The notes beneath the pieces are model-generated. The model was given only the letters and a program-made list of their open reading frames with translations. It had not been told where the DNA came from and made no database searches. The translations under genes were made by a program, and so were the position numbers. A stretch of 64,000 nucleotides of DNA from Rhizobacter koreensis (GTDB lineage: Bacteria; Pseudomonadota; Gammaproteobacteria; Burkholderiales; Burkholderiaceae_C), in NCBI RefSeq assembly GCF_013366375.1, contig NZ_JABWMJ010000006.1:124001-188000 (forward strand), in the 5' to 3' direction. Shown here piece after piece: positions 19,504-28,101 of this stretch. Position 1 is the stretch's first letter; the number at the start of each line of letters is the position of its first letter.

Positions 19504-19704
19504 ATGCCGCTGTTCTGGAAGCCCTACACGTCCGACGTCGACAACTTCCTCTGGGAGATGAAGCAGAAGAACCCGCAGGTCGAGGAGAACCAGCGCCTCG
19601 GCCGCGCGCGCCTGTGGGAGCGCAAGGTTGACGAGCAGACGCAGACCGAGTTCGACCAGGCGCGCCTGCGCCAGCAGCCCTACGTCTACCAGACCAAGTC
19701 GTAG
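19504..19704 (+). CDS. DUF3460 family protein
   Basis: A 66-residue soluble, highly charged protein: MPLFWKPYTSDVDNFL at the N-terminus and RLRQQPYVYQTKS at the end. This is the whole DUF3460 domain, a betaproteobacterial family of unknown function commonly encoded immediately before scpA, as here (16-base gap). A TAAACT box at 19471-19476 could be its -10 element. The charged helix and small size suggest a protein-binding role, but no function is known. Confidence 0.9.
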   Translation: MPLFWKPYTSDVDNFLWEMKQKNPQVEENQRLGRARLWERKVDEQTQTEFDQARLRQQPYVYQTKS

Positions 19705-19720
19705 CGCCGGCGGCGCCGCC

Positions 19721-20569
19721 GTGTACGACGACGTCATCGCGCCCGAGGCGGCCGCCCCGGCGCCGCCGCCTGCCGACGAGACGGTCGACGGCATCGCGAT
19801 CGCGCGCCTCTACGGCGAGCCGTTGTTCGCGCTGCCGACCGACCTCTACATCCCGCCGGACGCGCTCGAGGTCTTCCTCGAGGCCTTCGAGGGGCCGCTC
19901 GACCTGCTGCTCTACCTGATCCGGCGCCAGAACTTCAACATCCTCGACATCCCGCTCGCCAGCGTGACGCGCCAGTACCTGGCGTACGTCGAGCAGATCC
20001 GCAGCCGCAACCTCGAGCTCGCCAGCGACTACCTGCTGATGGCGGCGATGCTGATCGAGATCAAGTCGCGCATGCTGCTGCCGCCGAAGAAGACGGCGGA
20101 CGGCAAGGAGGTCGAGGACCCGCGCGCCGAGCTGGTGCGGCGCCTGGTCGAGTACGAGCAGATGAAGCTGGCGGCGCAGCGCCTCGACGAGCTGCCCCTG
20201 CTCGGGCGCGACTTCCTGCGCGCCCACGTCGCGATCGACGAGACCGAGCCGCTGCGCCTCCCGGACGTCAACCCGCTCGACCTGCGCGACGCCTGGCTCG
20301 AGATCATCAAGCGCGCCAAGCTCAACCAGCACCACCTCATCACGCGCGAGCAGCTGAGCGTGCGCGAGCACATGAGCCTGATGCTGAAGACGCTGCGCGG
20401 GCGCCGCTTCGCGAGCTTCGAGGAGCTGTTCGACGTCTCGCGCGGGCTGCCCGTGCTCGTCGTCACCTTCATCGCGATGCTCGAGCTGTCGCGCGAGCAC
20501 CTGCTCGAGGTGACGCAGGCCGAGGCGTTCGCCCCGATCTACGTGCGGCTCGCCTACCAGCCGGCGTAG
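19721..20569 (+). CDS. scpA: Segregation and condensation protein A
   Basis: A 282-residue kleisin that bridges the SMC heads with ScpB in chromosome condensation. It has the kleisin N-terminal signature FEGPLDLLLYLIRRQNFNIL, the long helix LELASDYLLMAAMLIEIKS, and a C-terminal winged-helix region. I chose GTG 19721 (VYDDVIAPEA) because it follows the DUF3460 stop by 16 bases; an earlier ATG at 19628 lies inside the DUF3460 gene. No scpB lies nearby. The ribosome site is weak. Confidence 0.92.
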   Translation: MYDDVIAPEAAAPAPPPADETVDGIAIARLYGEPLFALPTDLYIPPDALEVFLEAFEGPLDLLLYLIRRQNFNILDIPLASVTRQYLAYVEQIRSRNLELASDYLLMAAMLIEIKSRMLLPPKKTADGKEVEDPRAELVRRLVEYEQMKLAAQRLDELPLLGRDFLRAHVAIDETEPLRLPDVNPLDLRDAWLEIIKRAKLNQHHLITREQLSVREHMSLMLKTLRGRRFASFEELFDVSRGLPVLVVTFIAMLELSREHLLEVTQAEAFAPIYVRLAYQPA

Positions 20570-20619
20570 GCGGCCGCGGCGTGCGCCGGCTCAGCCGCCG
20601 GCGAGAGCCGGCCGCCCGC

Positions 20620-21303
20620 TCAGTTGCCGGCGAAGCAGTAAAGCTTCCCCGACCCCCCGGTGCGCACCAGGGCCTCCGGGCTGCAGCCGGCCGACTGGTG
20701 CGAGAAGTTCCACGACTTGGCCCAGATCTCGTCGTTCGGCCCCATGCGGTCGTGGTGGCCGACCACCGCCGAGCCCTCGGCGCCGCTCTTGGTCCAGCCA
20801 CCGCAGGTGGTGTCGGTCTGCGGCGCGAACGCCGTGCCGTCGGCGCGCGAGCCGGTCAGGATGTCGTGCTCGTTCGGGTTGTCGCCGCGCCCTCGTACCG
20901 TGTTGCCGCGCTCGTCGAGCGCGGTCGCCTTGCTGATGTGGTTGCCGTCGTGCAGATGGGCGACGTCGCGGGCAATCAGCTCGCCCTTGACGTTGAACCA
21001 GGGACCGCTGCCGATGCGGTCGCGCGCGTTGATCGCGGCGACGCCCGGCGTAGAGCCCGAGCCGAGCGTCGGCGGCACGCTGAGGTAGGCGCGCCAGGTG
21101 CGATTGCCCGCGCCAGCCGCGATGGCGAGCTTCTGGCAGTGCGCGTCGGCACCTGCGAGGCCGCCGAGGTCGCCGCCCTTGCCGGAGCCCACACTGGTGA
21201 CGAAAAAGCTCATCGGGCCGGTCGACGGCGTGGTCGCGCAGGCGGCGAGCAGCAAGCCGGCAGCGGCGCTCGCGGCCAGGAGAAGGGATGGGGGACGGTG
21301 CAC
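20620..21303 (-). CDS. Lectin-like (endostatin/C-type-like) lipoprotein
   Basis: A 227-residue predicted lipoprotein. Signal peptide with lipobox LLLAAC puts the lipidated Cys near residue 21. The rest is one domain with FFVTSVGSGKGGDLGGLAGADAHC, a TWRAYLS segment, a second half around TCGGWTKSG and a terminal LYCFAGN. Such proteins are usually annotated as 'lectin' in Burkholderiales on the basis of a C-type-lectin-like or endostatin-like fold, and ligand binding is unproven. Paired Cys and many Gly fit an extracytoplasmic domain. It is convergent with scpA (50 bases between stops). Confidence 0.65.
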   Translation of the reverse strand: MHRPPSLLLAASAAAGLLLAACATTPSTGPMSFFVTSVGSGKGGDLGGLAGADAHCQKLAIAAGAGNRTWRAYLSVPPTLGSGSTPGVAAINARDRIGSGPWFNVKGELIARDVAHLHDGNHISKATALDERGNTVRGRGDNPNEHDILTGSRADGTAFAPQTDTTCGGWTKSGAEGSAVVGHHDRMGPNDEIWAKSWNFSHQSAGCSPEALVRTGGSGKLYCFAGN

Positions 21304-21428
21304 GGAGCCTCCTTGTTGGTGTTCGTCAAGCCGTATTACGCGGCAGTGCCCGACGCGCCCCAGTCAGGGTGTTCCCGACGCCGGCCTGGCCCGCATCCGC
21401 ATCGTGACCGATCCGGGTCGACGGGCGC

Positions 21429-23390
21429 TCAGCGCCCCGCCAGCTTGAACGCGATCATCGCGCGCAGCTTGTTCGGCAGCACCGGCTTGATCAGCACGTG
21501 GAAGTCGTGCTCGGCGGCCTCCTTCTCGTGCCCCGTCATGCTGCTGCCGGTGACGACGATCGCCGGTACCTGGGCGCCGAAGCGCCGGCGCAGCAGGTTG
21601 ATCGCGTCGACGCCGGTCTGCCCCGCCTCGAGCCGGTAGTCGACGATCAGCAGCGCCGGCTTGATCGCGCCCGCTGCCGCGCTCGGGGCGTCGTCGCCGG
21701 CCCACGCGCGCGTCGCGGCGACGCTGTCAAACGCCAGCACGTCGGCGCCCCAGCCGCGCAGCAGCACCTCGAGGCCTTCGCGCACGGCCGGCTCGTCCTC
21801 GACGATGATGATCGTGGTGCCGGCGAGCGTCACCCCGGCCGGCGCCTTGCTGGCGACCGCGTCGGCGCGCTCGCGCGGCGGCTCCCCGACCGGCAGCTCG
21901 AGCGTGAACACGCTGCCGCGCCCCGGCTCGGAGCGCAAGTCGAGCGGGGCGCCCATCAGACCCGCCAGACGCTTGACGATGGCCAGGCCGAGACCGAGGC
22001 CCTTGCGCTCGTCCGGCGCCGGCGCGGTGGCGTTCGGCACCTGGTAGAACTCCTCGAAGACGCGCTTTCGGTCCTCGGCGCGGATGCCCGGTCCGGTGTC
22101 CCACACCTGCAGGCGCACGCGTTCCCCGCGGCGCCGGCAGGTGACGAGCACCGAGCCGTCGGTGGTGTAGCGGATCGCGTTCGACACCAGGTTGCGAAGC
22201 ACGCGCTCGACCAGCAGCGGATCGGCGTGAATGGCGTGCCGGCCGCCGCGCAGCCGCAGCTCGAGCCCCTTGTCGAACGCCTCGGGCTCGTAGTGCAGGC
22301 GGAGCTTCCTGAAGATGTCGCCGACCACGAAGTGCTGCGGCTTGACGTCGACGCCGCCGGTGTCGATGCGCGTGATGTCGAGGAGCTGCGAGAACAGCTG
22401 CTCGAGCGCGTCGACCGACTCGTTGATGCTGTTGACGAGCTGGGCGACTTCGGGCTCGTGGGTGCGCTGGCGCAACGCCTCGGCGAAGAGGCCCATCGCA
22501 TGCAGCGGCTGGCGCAGGTCGTGACTGGCGGCCGTGAAGAACTGCGTCTTGGCGCGGTTGGCGACCTCGGCCTCGTGACGTGCCGCATCGGCCGCCTGCT
22601 TCTCGACGCGCAGCGCGTCCAGGAGGCCGTCGGCCCGCAGCTTCTCCTCGGTGACGCGCTGGAAGGCCTGACGGTAGCTCCCGGCGAGCACGCTGATCAG
22701 GCTCACGATCAGCAGCAGTTCCGCGGCGAGCTGCATGCTGCCGATGTCGCCGTCGCTCGCGATGCGGACGATCATCGGTCCGAAGCAGAGCACGCCGAAG
22801 GCCAGGAACACGCGCGCCTGGTTCGCCAGCACCGGCACCGCGGCGATGCAGTAGCTGTAGATGACGATGATGAGCCCGGTCTGCTGCACGCCGCTGCCGC
22901 GCGAATAGAACGCGATCGCGGTCATGCCCCAGAGGAACGCGGAGGTCAGCGTCGCGGCGTTCCAGATGCGCAGCCAGCCGCGCCAATTGGGGCGGCCGCC
23001 GGCGACCGCGCGCCGGTAGCGCAGCAGCATGAAGAGCCGACCGAGCCAGAGCACGGCGAAGGCACCGAGCCAGGCGCCCATGACCGGCATCGGCGTGACG
23101 CGCCAGAACAGCAGCGCCACGATGCCGACGCCGGCGATCATGCCGACCAGCGTGGCCGGCATGTAGTCGAACGCGCTGCGCACCTTCTCGCGCAGCGCCG
23201 CCTCGGCGCTCGGCGCGGGCGCCGGCGCGGCGGCAGCGTCCGCCCCCGGCGGCAACGCGGAGGCGGCAGCGGACAGGTCGGCGCCGGTCGCACCCGCCGG
23301 CCGTGCCGGCACGATTTCGAGCGAGCCGGCGCCGGCAGAGCCCGCCAGCGCGCCGGCCGCCCCGCCAGCGCTCAATCCGGGCGCCGCCAT
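21429..23390 (-). CDS. Membrane-bound hybrid histidine kinase / response regulator
   Basis: A 653-residue sensor. About 70 Ala/Pro-rich residues come first, then six or seven membrane helices (about 78-240) with no large periplasmic domain. A short coiled coil leads to a HisKA domain with SHDLRQPLHA, the phospho-accepting His290. The ATPase domain has the N-box RNLVSNAIRYT (399-409), DTGPGI and GLGLGLA. A C-terminal receiver carries Asp584 (LLIVDYRL). The HDLRQPL form is typical of NahK-like kinases. It is co-encoded with a LuxR-type regulator whose last 19 bases overlap its start, so the two likely form one phosphorelay. The signal is unknown. Confidence 0.92.
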   Translation of the reverse strand: MAAPGLSAGGAAGALAGSAGAGSLEIVPARPAGATGADLSAAASALPPGADAAAAPAPAPSAEAALREKVRSAFDYMPATLVGMIAGVGIVALLFWRVTPMPVMGAWLGAFAVLWLGRLFMLLRYRRAVAGGRPNWRGWLRIWNAATLTSAFLWGMTAIAFYSRGSGVQQTGLIIVIYSYCIAAVPVLANQARVFLAFGVLCFGPMIVRIASDGDIGSMQLAAELLLIVSLISVLAGSYRQAFQRVTEEKLRADGLLDALRVEKQAADAARHEAEVANRAKTQFFTAASHDLRQPLHAMGLFAEALRQRTHEPEVAQLVNSINESVDALEQLFSQLLDITRIDTGGVDVKPQHFVVGDIFRKLRLHYEPEAFDKGLELRLRGGRHAIHADPLLVERVLRNLVSNAIRYTTDGSVLVTCRRRGERVRLQVWDTGPGIRAEDRKRVFEEFYQVPNATAPAPDERKGLGLGLAIVKRLAGLMGAPLDLRSEPGRGSVFTLELPVGEPPRERADAVASKAPAGVTLAGTTIIIVEDEPAVREGLEVLLRGWGADVLAFDSVAATRAWAGDDAPSAAAGAIKPALLIVDYRLEAGQTGVDAINLLRRRFGAQVPAIVVTGSSMTGHEKEAAEHDFHVLIKPVLPNKLRAMIAFKLAGR

Positions 23391-24115
23391 TGCGGCACGC
23401 TGCCGGGCTCGTGCATCTGGCTTACCGCGAGCACCGCCTGTGTGCGCGAGTTCACGTTGAGCGCGCGCAGCACCGCCGCGACATGGTCCTTCACGGTCTC
23501 GAGCGAGACGTTGAGCTCGCGCGCGATCAGCTTGTTCGACTGCCCGCGCAGCAGCAGCGCGAGCACGTCGAACTGGCGCGGCGTGATCTTGAGCTTGGCC
23601 GGCGTGAGGCCCGCGAGCGGACTGCGCACGCCGTCGAGACGCGGCGGCGGCGCGTTCACGTCACCCGCCGGCGCGGCGGCGCCGTCCTGCTCGTCGAACT
23701 TCGGGTTGCTGCGCAGCGACATCGGCGGCACGTAGATGCGCCCCATCATCACCGTGCGCAGCGCCTCGAACAGGGCCTCGTTGCTCGCCCGCTTGGGCAC
23801 GAAGCCCATCGCGCCGAGGTCGATCGCACGGATCACGTCGCTGCTGCGGTCGGACGCCGACAGCACCACCACCGGCAGCGCCGGGTACGCGCGCCGCAGT
23901 TCCACGAGCAGGTCGAAGCCGTTGGCGTCACCGAGGTTGAGGTCGAGCAGCACCAGGTCGAACGACGAGTCGGCGGCGAGCGCCTCGCGCGCGGCGCTCG
24001 CGCTGCCGACGCCGACCACGCGGTACGGTGCGCCCATGCCTTCGACGACGCTCTTCAGCGCCGCCAGGATGAGCGGGTGGTCGTCGACCAGCAGGGCCTT
24101 GAGCGGGGCGCTCAT
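23372..24115 (-). CDS. LuxR/NarL-family response regulator
   Basis: A 247-residue regulator. The receiver domain (about 1-125) has acidic DD at 11-12 and the phospho-acceptor Asp58 (VLLDLN). A linker with a Pro-rich patch leads to a LuxR-type helix-turn-helix (about 180-240) containing ITPRQFDVLALLLRG and NVSLETVKDHVAAVLRAL. Its start ATG overlaps the stop of the MaoC gene (ATGA, 24112-24115) and its end overlaps the hybrid kinase start by 19 bases. The three genes thus read as one tightly coupled operon. The target genes are unknown. Confidence 0.93.
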   Translation of the reverse strand: MSAPLKALLVDDHPLILAALKSVVEGMGAPYRVVGVGSASAAREALAADSSFDLVLLDLNLGDANGFDLLVELRRAYPALPVVVLSASDRSSDVIRAIDLGAMGFVPKRASNEALFEALRTVMMGRIYVPPMSLRSNPKFDEQDGAAAPAGDVNAPPPRLDGVRSPLAGLTPAKLKITPRQFDVLALLLRGQSNKLIARELNVSLETVKDHVAAVLRALNVNSRTQAVLAVSQMHEPGSVPQWRRPD

Positions 24116-24564
24116 GGATAGCGCCGCGCCACTGTTTCGGCGACGCAGACCGGTTTGTCGCTGCCCTCGCGCTCCATCGTGACGCCGAAGGTCAGCTGCA
24201 CGCCGCCCTCGATGGGCTCGTACGACACCAGCTTGAAGCGCCCGCGCAGGCGGCTGCCGCTCGGCACCGGCGCCGGGAAGCGCACGCGGTTGAGCCCGTA
24301 GTTCACGCTGAGCCGAGTGTTGTCGATCTCGAACGCGCTGGCGGCCATCTCGGGCAGCAGCGAGAGGGTGAAGAAGCCGTGCGCGACCGTGGTGCCGAAC
24401 GGCCCGTCCGCGGCCCGTGCCGGGTCGACGTGGATCCACTGGCGATCGTTGGTCGCCTCGGCGAACAGGTCGATGCGCTGCTGGGTGACGTGTACCCAGT
24501 CGCTGACGCCGATCTCGCGGCCGACGTGCGGCTCGAGCTCGGCGAGGTTCGTGAAGCGGATCAT
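24112..24564 (-). CDS. MaoC-like hot-dog dehydratase
   Basis: A 150-residue single hot-dog domain related to (R)-specific enoyl-CoA hydratases. The hydratase motif is present as ATNDRQWIHVDPARA, with the usual Asp and His, followed by PFGTTVAHGFFTLSLL. It would hydrate a trans-2-enoyl-CoA or similar acyl thioester in the cytoplasm. A strong AAGGAGG site lies nine bases before ATG 24564. It shares an ATGA overlap with the response-regulator gene, an unusual partner for a fatty-acid enzyme. PhaJ-type roles in polyhydroxyalkanoate supply are possible but no pha genes are here. Confidence 0.9.
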   Translation of the reverse strand: MIRFTNLAELEPHVGREIGVSDWVHVTQQRIDLFAEATNDRQWIHVDPARAADGPFGTTVAHGFFTLSLLPEMAASAFEIDNTRLSVNYGLNRVRFPAPVPSGSRLRGRFKLVSYEPIEGGVQLTFGVTMEREGSDKPVCVAETVARRYP

Positions 24565-24596
24565 CGTGGCAGTCCTCCTTGTCGGCTGTGGCCTCG

Positions 24597-25217
24597 TCAG
24601 TTGATCCACGTGATGATCGGCTGCCACTGCTCGACATCGCGCTCGAAGCGGCTCGACGCCACGTCCCACAGCGACAGGCCGTGCGCCGCCAGGTGGACGT
24701 AGTTCTGGGTGTCGCGCAGGAACGTGAGCAGCGGCACGTTGAGCCCGCCGAGGAACGTGCGCAGCTGGTCGGTCGCGATCGTTCCCTCGCGCGTGCGCAT
24801 GCCGACGACGCCGATCCCGACCCGGCTGCTGCGCCGGTTGGCGGCGAGCTGCTGCAGGAAGTCGTGCGTCGCGTGGATGTCGAAGATGCTGGGCTGCAGC
24901 GGCACCAGCACGCGGTCGGCGATCTTCATCACCTCGTCGAGGCGTTTGCCCGAGAGGCCGGCGGGCGTGTCGAGCACGACGTGGGTGGTGCCCTTGGGCG
25001 GCCGCACGACGTCGTCGTGGCTGACTTCCCAGGTGCTGATCTCCGGCAGGCCGACGGGCCTGAGGTCGAGCCAGGTGCGCGACGACTGCTGGCGATCGGC
25101 GTCGCCGAGCATGACCGCGTAGCCTCGCGCCGCCAGGTAGCCTGCCAGGTTGGTCGCCAACGTCGACTTGCCGACGCCGCCTTTCGGGTTGGCCACGACG
25201 AACACCGGCATGGGCAA
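24597..25217 (-). CDS. Orphan ParA-family ATPase
   Basis: A 206-residue P-loop protein of the ParA/MinD superfamily. The deviant Walker A is KGGVGKST with signature Lys12 and Lys17. The Walker B-like segment is VVLDTPAGLSG. Small size, with no N-terminal DNA-binding extension, fits orphan ParAs that position cell components such as chemotaxis clusters, carboxysomes or storage granules. There is no parB, parS-like repeat or partner gene next to it. It lies 32 bases upstream of the maoC start on the same strand and may head that operon. ATG 25211 (MPVFVV) is an alternative start. Confidence 0.88.
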   Translation of the reverse strand: MPMPVFVVANPKGGVGKSTLATNLAGYLAARGYAVMLGDADRQQSSRTWLDLRPVGLPEISTWEVSHDDVVRPPKGTTHVVLDTPAGLSGKRLDEVMKIADRVLVPLQPSIFDIHATHDFLQQLAANRRSSRVGIGVVGMRTREGTIATDQLRTFLGGLNVPLLTFLRDTQNYVHLAAHGLSLWDVASSRFERDVEQWQPIITWIN

Positions 25218-25353
25218 GCCCTCCGTCTTTTTCGCACGCCCGATGGCGCTTTGAGGTTATGTTAGCGGGCTGCACCCGCGGTGTCCCCCCGGAAAACGCC
25301 GCCCTCCCCCTTCAGACTGATCCCCGGCCCCGCCGCCGCGGCGCTCGCACGAC

Positions 25354-26049
25354 ATGCCCGTTGCCGACCCCAAGCCTGCCGCCACCGGCCTTGCGAGCGC
25401 GCCCGAGGGTGCGCCGACCCGCGGGCCTCGCATCGTCGTGCTGGCGGCGCATCCACGCCTCGACCAGTCCCGCGTGAACCGACAGCTGATGCGGGCGGCG
25501 CGCGGGGCCGGCGCCGACGGCTCGGTCGCCGTGCGCGACCTGTACGCGCTCTACCCGGACTACCTGATCGACGTGAACGCCGAACAGGCCGCGCTCGAAT
25601 CGGCCCGACTGGTGGTCTGGCTGCACCCCATGCAGTGGTACGGCATGCCGCCGCTGTTGAAGCTGTGGCTCGACGAAGTGCTGACGCTCGGCTGGGCCTA
25701 CGGCCAGGGCGGCGACGCGCTGCAGGGCAAGGACGTCTGGCTCGTCGCCAGCACCGGCGGCGCCGAATCGTCGTATCACCCGCGCGGCTACAACCGCTAC
25801 TTCTTCGACGCCTTCCTGCCGCCCTACGAGCAGAGCGCGGTTCTGTGCGGCATGCGCTTCCTGCCGCCGCTGGTGCTGCACGGCGCGCACCAGGCGAGCG
25901 ACGCGACGATCGCGGCGCACGCCGCGACGTTCGCCGACCGCCTCGAGCGCTACCCCGACTGGGACGAACTGCAGGGACTCGAGGCGTGCCCCGCGTGCGA
26001 GGTGCCGCCGAGCGAGCGCCCGCACGTGAACCTGGCCGACGCCGCATGA
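25354..26049 (+). CDS. kefF: KefF-like NAD(P)H oxidoreductase, potassium-efflux ancillary protein
   Basis: A 231-residue flavodoxin-fold protein. After a 25-residue N-terminal extension the fold begins IVVLAAHPRLDQSRVN. The conserved HPMQWYGMPPLLKLWLD and the STGG loop are typical of the NQO-like family to which KefF belongs. KefF activates the glutathione-gated KefC channel and also reduces quinones. Here kefC starts 19 bases downstream, which strongly supports the assignment. The extension and the Cys-containing tail (ACPACEVPP) are additions relative to short family members. Confidence 0.87.
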   Translation: MPVADPKPAATGLASAPEGAPTRGPRIVVLAAHPRLDQSRVNRQLMRAARGAGADGSVAVRDLYALYPDYLIDVNAEQAALESARLVVWLHPMQWYGMPPLLKLWLDEVLTLGWAYGQGGDALQGKDVWLVASTGGAESSYHPRGYNRYFFDAFLPPYEQSAVLCGMRFLPPLVLHGAHQASDATIAAHAATFADRLERYPDWDELQGLEACPACEVPPSERPHVNLADAA

Positions 26050-26068
26050 GCGCGCGGGACGTCGCCTG

Positions 26069-28084
26069 ATGGAGCACGGTGGCTGGCTGAGCAGCGGCCT
26101 CGTCTATCTGGCCGCCGCGGTGCTCGCGGTGCCGCTCGCGCGCTACGCCGGGCTCGGCTCGATCATCGGCTACCTGGTGGCCGGGATCGTGATCGGCCCG
26201 TGGGGCCTGCAGGTCGTGCGCGATCCGCAGGAGATCCTGCACGTGGCCGAGTTCGGCGTCGTCCTGATGCTGTTCCTGGTCGGCCTCGAACTCGAGCCGC
26301 GGCGGCTGTGGGCGATGCGAAGGCCGATCTTCGGCTGGGGCAGCGTGCAGCTGTTCGGATCGACCGTGCTGCTCGCGCTGGTCGGCATGGCCCTCGGCTT
26401 CGACTGGCGTCTCGCGGTGGTCGGCGGCTTCGGGCTCGCCCTTTCGTCGACGGCGATCGGCCTCGGCCTCCTCGCCGAGCGCAACATGTCGGGCAACACC
26501 GCCGGCCAGGGCGTGCTCAGCGTCGCCCTGCTGCAGGACGTCGCGGCGATCCCGTTGCTGGCGCTGCTGCCGTTCCTGGCCGCCCAGCCGGCGGCGAGCG
26601 CGAGCGACGGCGGCGGCTGGCTCGGCGCGCTGCGCGCACTGGCCGTGATCGCGGTCATCGTGCTCGGCGGGCGCCTCCTGCTGCGTCCGGCACTGCGCTG
26701 GATCGCGAACAGCCGTACGCCCGAGATCTTCACCGCCGCCGCGCTGCTGCTGGTGGTGGCGACGGCGTCGCTGATGCAGGCGGTGGGCCTTTCGATGGCG
26801 CTCGGCGCCTTCCTCGCCGGCGTGCTGCTCGCCGAGAGCGAGTACCGGCGCGAGCTCGAGACCGACATCGAGCCGTTCAAGGGCCTGCTGCTGGGCCTCT
26901 TCTTCATCGCGGTCGGGATGAGCATCGACATGCGCCTGGTCGTCGCGCAGCCCGGCGCGGTGGCCCTGCTGGTGCTGGTGTTCCTGGCCGTCAAGGCGCT
27001 CGTGCTCTGGGTGATGAGCGTGCCGATGCAGATCCCGCGTCTCGAGCGGCCGGTGTTCGTGCTGCTGCTCGCACAGGGCGGCGAATTCGGCTTCGTGGTG
27101 TTCCAGACCGCCGTCGGAGCGCGCGTGATCGGCGCCGACGCGGCGTCGCTGCTGACCGCGGCGGTCGCGATCTCGATGCTGCTGACGCCGCTGCTGCTGA
27201 TCGCCGCCGATCGCTGGTGGACGCCGCGCCTCGGCACGGGGCCCCGGCCCGACGTGCCCGAGCTCGAGGAGCCGCAGAACACGCCGGTCATCATCGCCGG
27301 CTTCGGCCGCTACGGGCAGATCGTCGGCCGCATGCTCTACGCCAACGGCGTGCAGGCCACCGTGCTCGACCACGACGCCGAGGCGATCGAGGCGCTGCGC
27401 CGCTTCGGCTGGCGCGTCTACTACGGCGACGCCTCGCGGCTCGACCTGCTGCGAACCGCCGGCGCCGCCACCGCGCGCCTGCTGGTGCTTGCCATCGACG
27501 ACGCGCAGACGAGCACCGCGATCGCGCGGATGGTGCGCGACAACTTTCCGCAGCTCACCATCGTCGCGCGTGCGCGCAACGTGCAGCACTACTACGAGCT
27601 TTACGAGCTCGGCGTCCGGCTGATCGAGCGCGAGACCTTCGATTCGGCGCTGATGAGCGCGCGCAGCGCGCTCGAGACGCTCGGCTGGCAGCCGCACCTG
27701 GCGCGCACGCTCGCGCTGCGCTTTCGCCGCTACAACGTCGAGCAGCTGCAGGCGCTCGCGCCGCACCGCAGGGACGAGGCGCGCCTGATCGCGGCGGCCC
27801 GGCAGGGCCGTCAGCAGCTCGAGGAGCTGTTCGCGCTCGAGCGCGCGCAGGCGCGCGAGCGACGCCTGCGCAGCGGCTGGGGACCGGAGCGTGCCAATCG
27901 TGACGGCGACGGCACGCCGCCTTCCGTGGCGGCTTCCGCACCGGTCGACGGTGCCGCGGACGGGACGATGACGGCTGCGGCGCCCGCCCCAGCCGCGCCG
28001 AGGTCCGACGACGCACGCTCCGAAGCGGCCATGCCGCCCGACGTCGAGCCGGGCCGTCCGGCACCGGCGGCGCCCGCGAACTGA
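26069..28084 (+). CDS. kefC: Glutathione-regulated potassium-efflux antiporter KefC/KefB type
   Basis: A 671-residue inner-membrane K+/H+ antiporter. Residues 1-385 hold the CPA2 Na+/H+-exchanger domain of about 12 helices, including the GLELEPRRLW segment and LLAQGGEFGFVVF. Residues about 405-520 are a TrkA-N/RCK ligand-binding domain with the Rossmann loop GFGRYGQIVG and Asp pairs after it. This is where glutathione or its adducts gate efflux in E. coli KefC. A low-complexity Ala/Pro tail occupies about the last 55 residues. It is paired with kefF and followed 17 bases later by a small membrane protein gene. Confidence 0.92.
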   Translation: MEHGGWLSSGLVYLAAAVLAVPLARYAGLGSIIGYLVAGIVIGPWGLQVVRDPQEILHVAEFGVVLMLFLVGLELEPRRLWAMRRPIFGWGSVQLFGSTVLLALVGMALGFDWRLAVVGGFGLALSSTAIGLGLLAERNMSGNTAGQGVLSVALLQDVAAIPLLALLPFLAAQPAASASDGGGWLGALRALAVIAVIVLGGRLLLRPALRWIANSRTPEIFTAAALLLVVATASLMQAVGLSMALGAFLAGVLLAESEYRRELETDIEPFKGLLLGLFFIAVGMSIDMRLVVAQPGAVALLVLVFLAVKALVLWVMSVPMQIPRLERPVFVLLLAQGGEFGFVVFQTAVGARVIGADAASLLTAAVAISMLLTPLLLIAADRWWTPRLGTGPRPDVPELEEPQNTPVIIAGFGRYGQIVGRMLYANGVQATVLDHDAEAIEALRRFGWRVYYGDASRLDLLRTAGAATARLLVLAIDDAQTSTAIARMVRDNFPQLTIVARARNVQHYYELYELGVRLIERETFDSALMSARSALETLGWQPHLARTLALRFRRYNVEQLQALAPHRRDEARLIAAARQGRQQLEELFALERAQARERRLRSGWGPERANRDGDGTPPSVAASAPVDGAADGTMTAAAPAPAAPRSDDARSEAAMPPDVEPGRPAPAAPAN

Positions 28085-28101
28085 GCCCGAAAGGCGATCC
28101 G

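Noticed and set aside
20595-20612. Hairpin GCCGGC-GAGA-GCCGGC between scpA and the lectin-like gene as a terminator
   Set aside because: Short arms made of a self-complementary hexamer common in this GC-rich DNA, and no T-tract.
25264-25278. Short inverted repeat GCGGG-CTGCA-CCCGC between parA and kefF
   Set aside because: Five-base arms are expected by chance at this GC content; no T-run and no gene end beside it.
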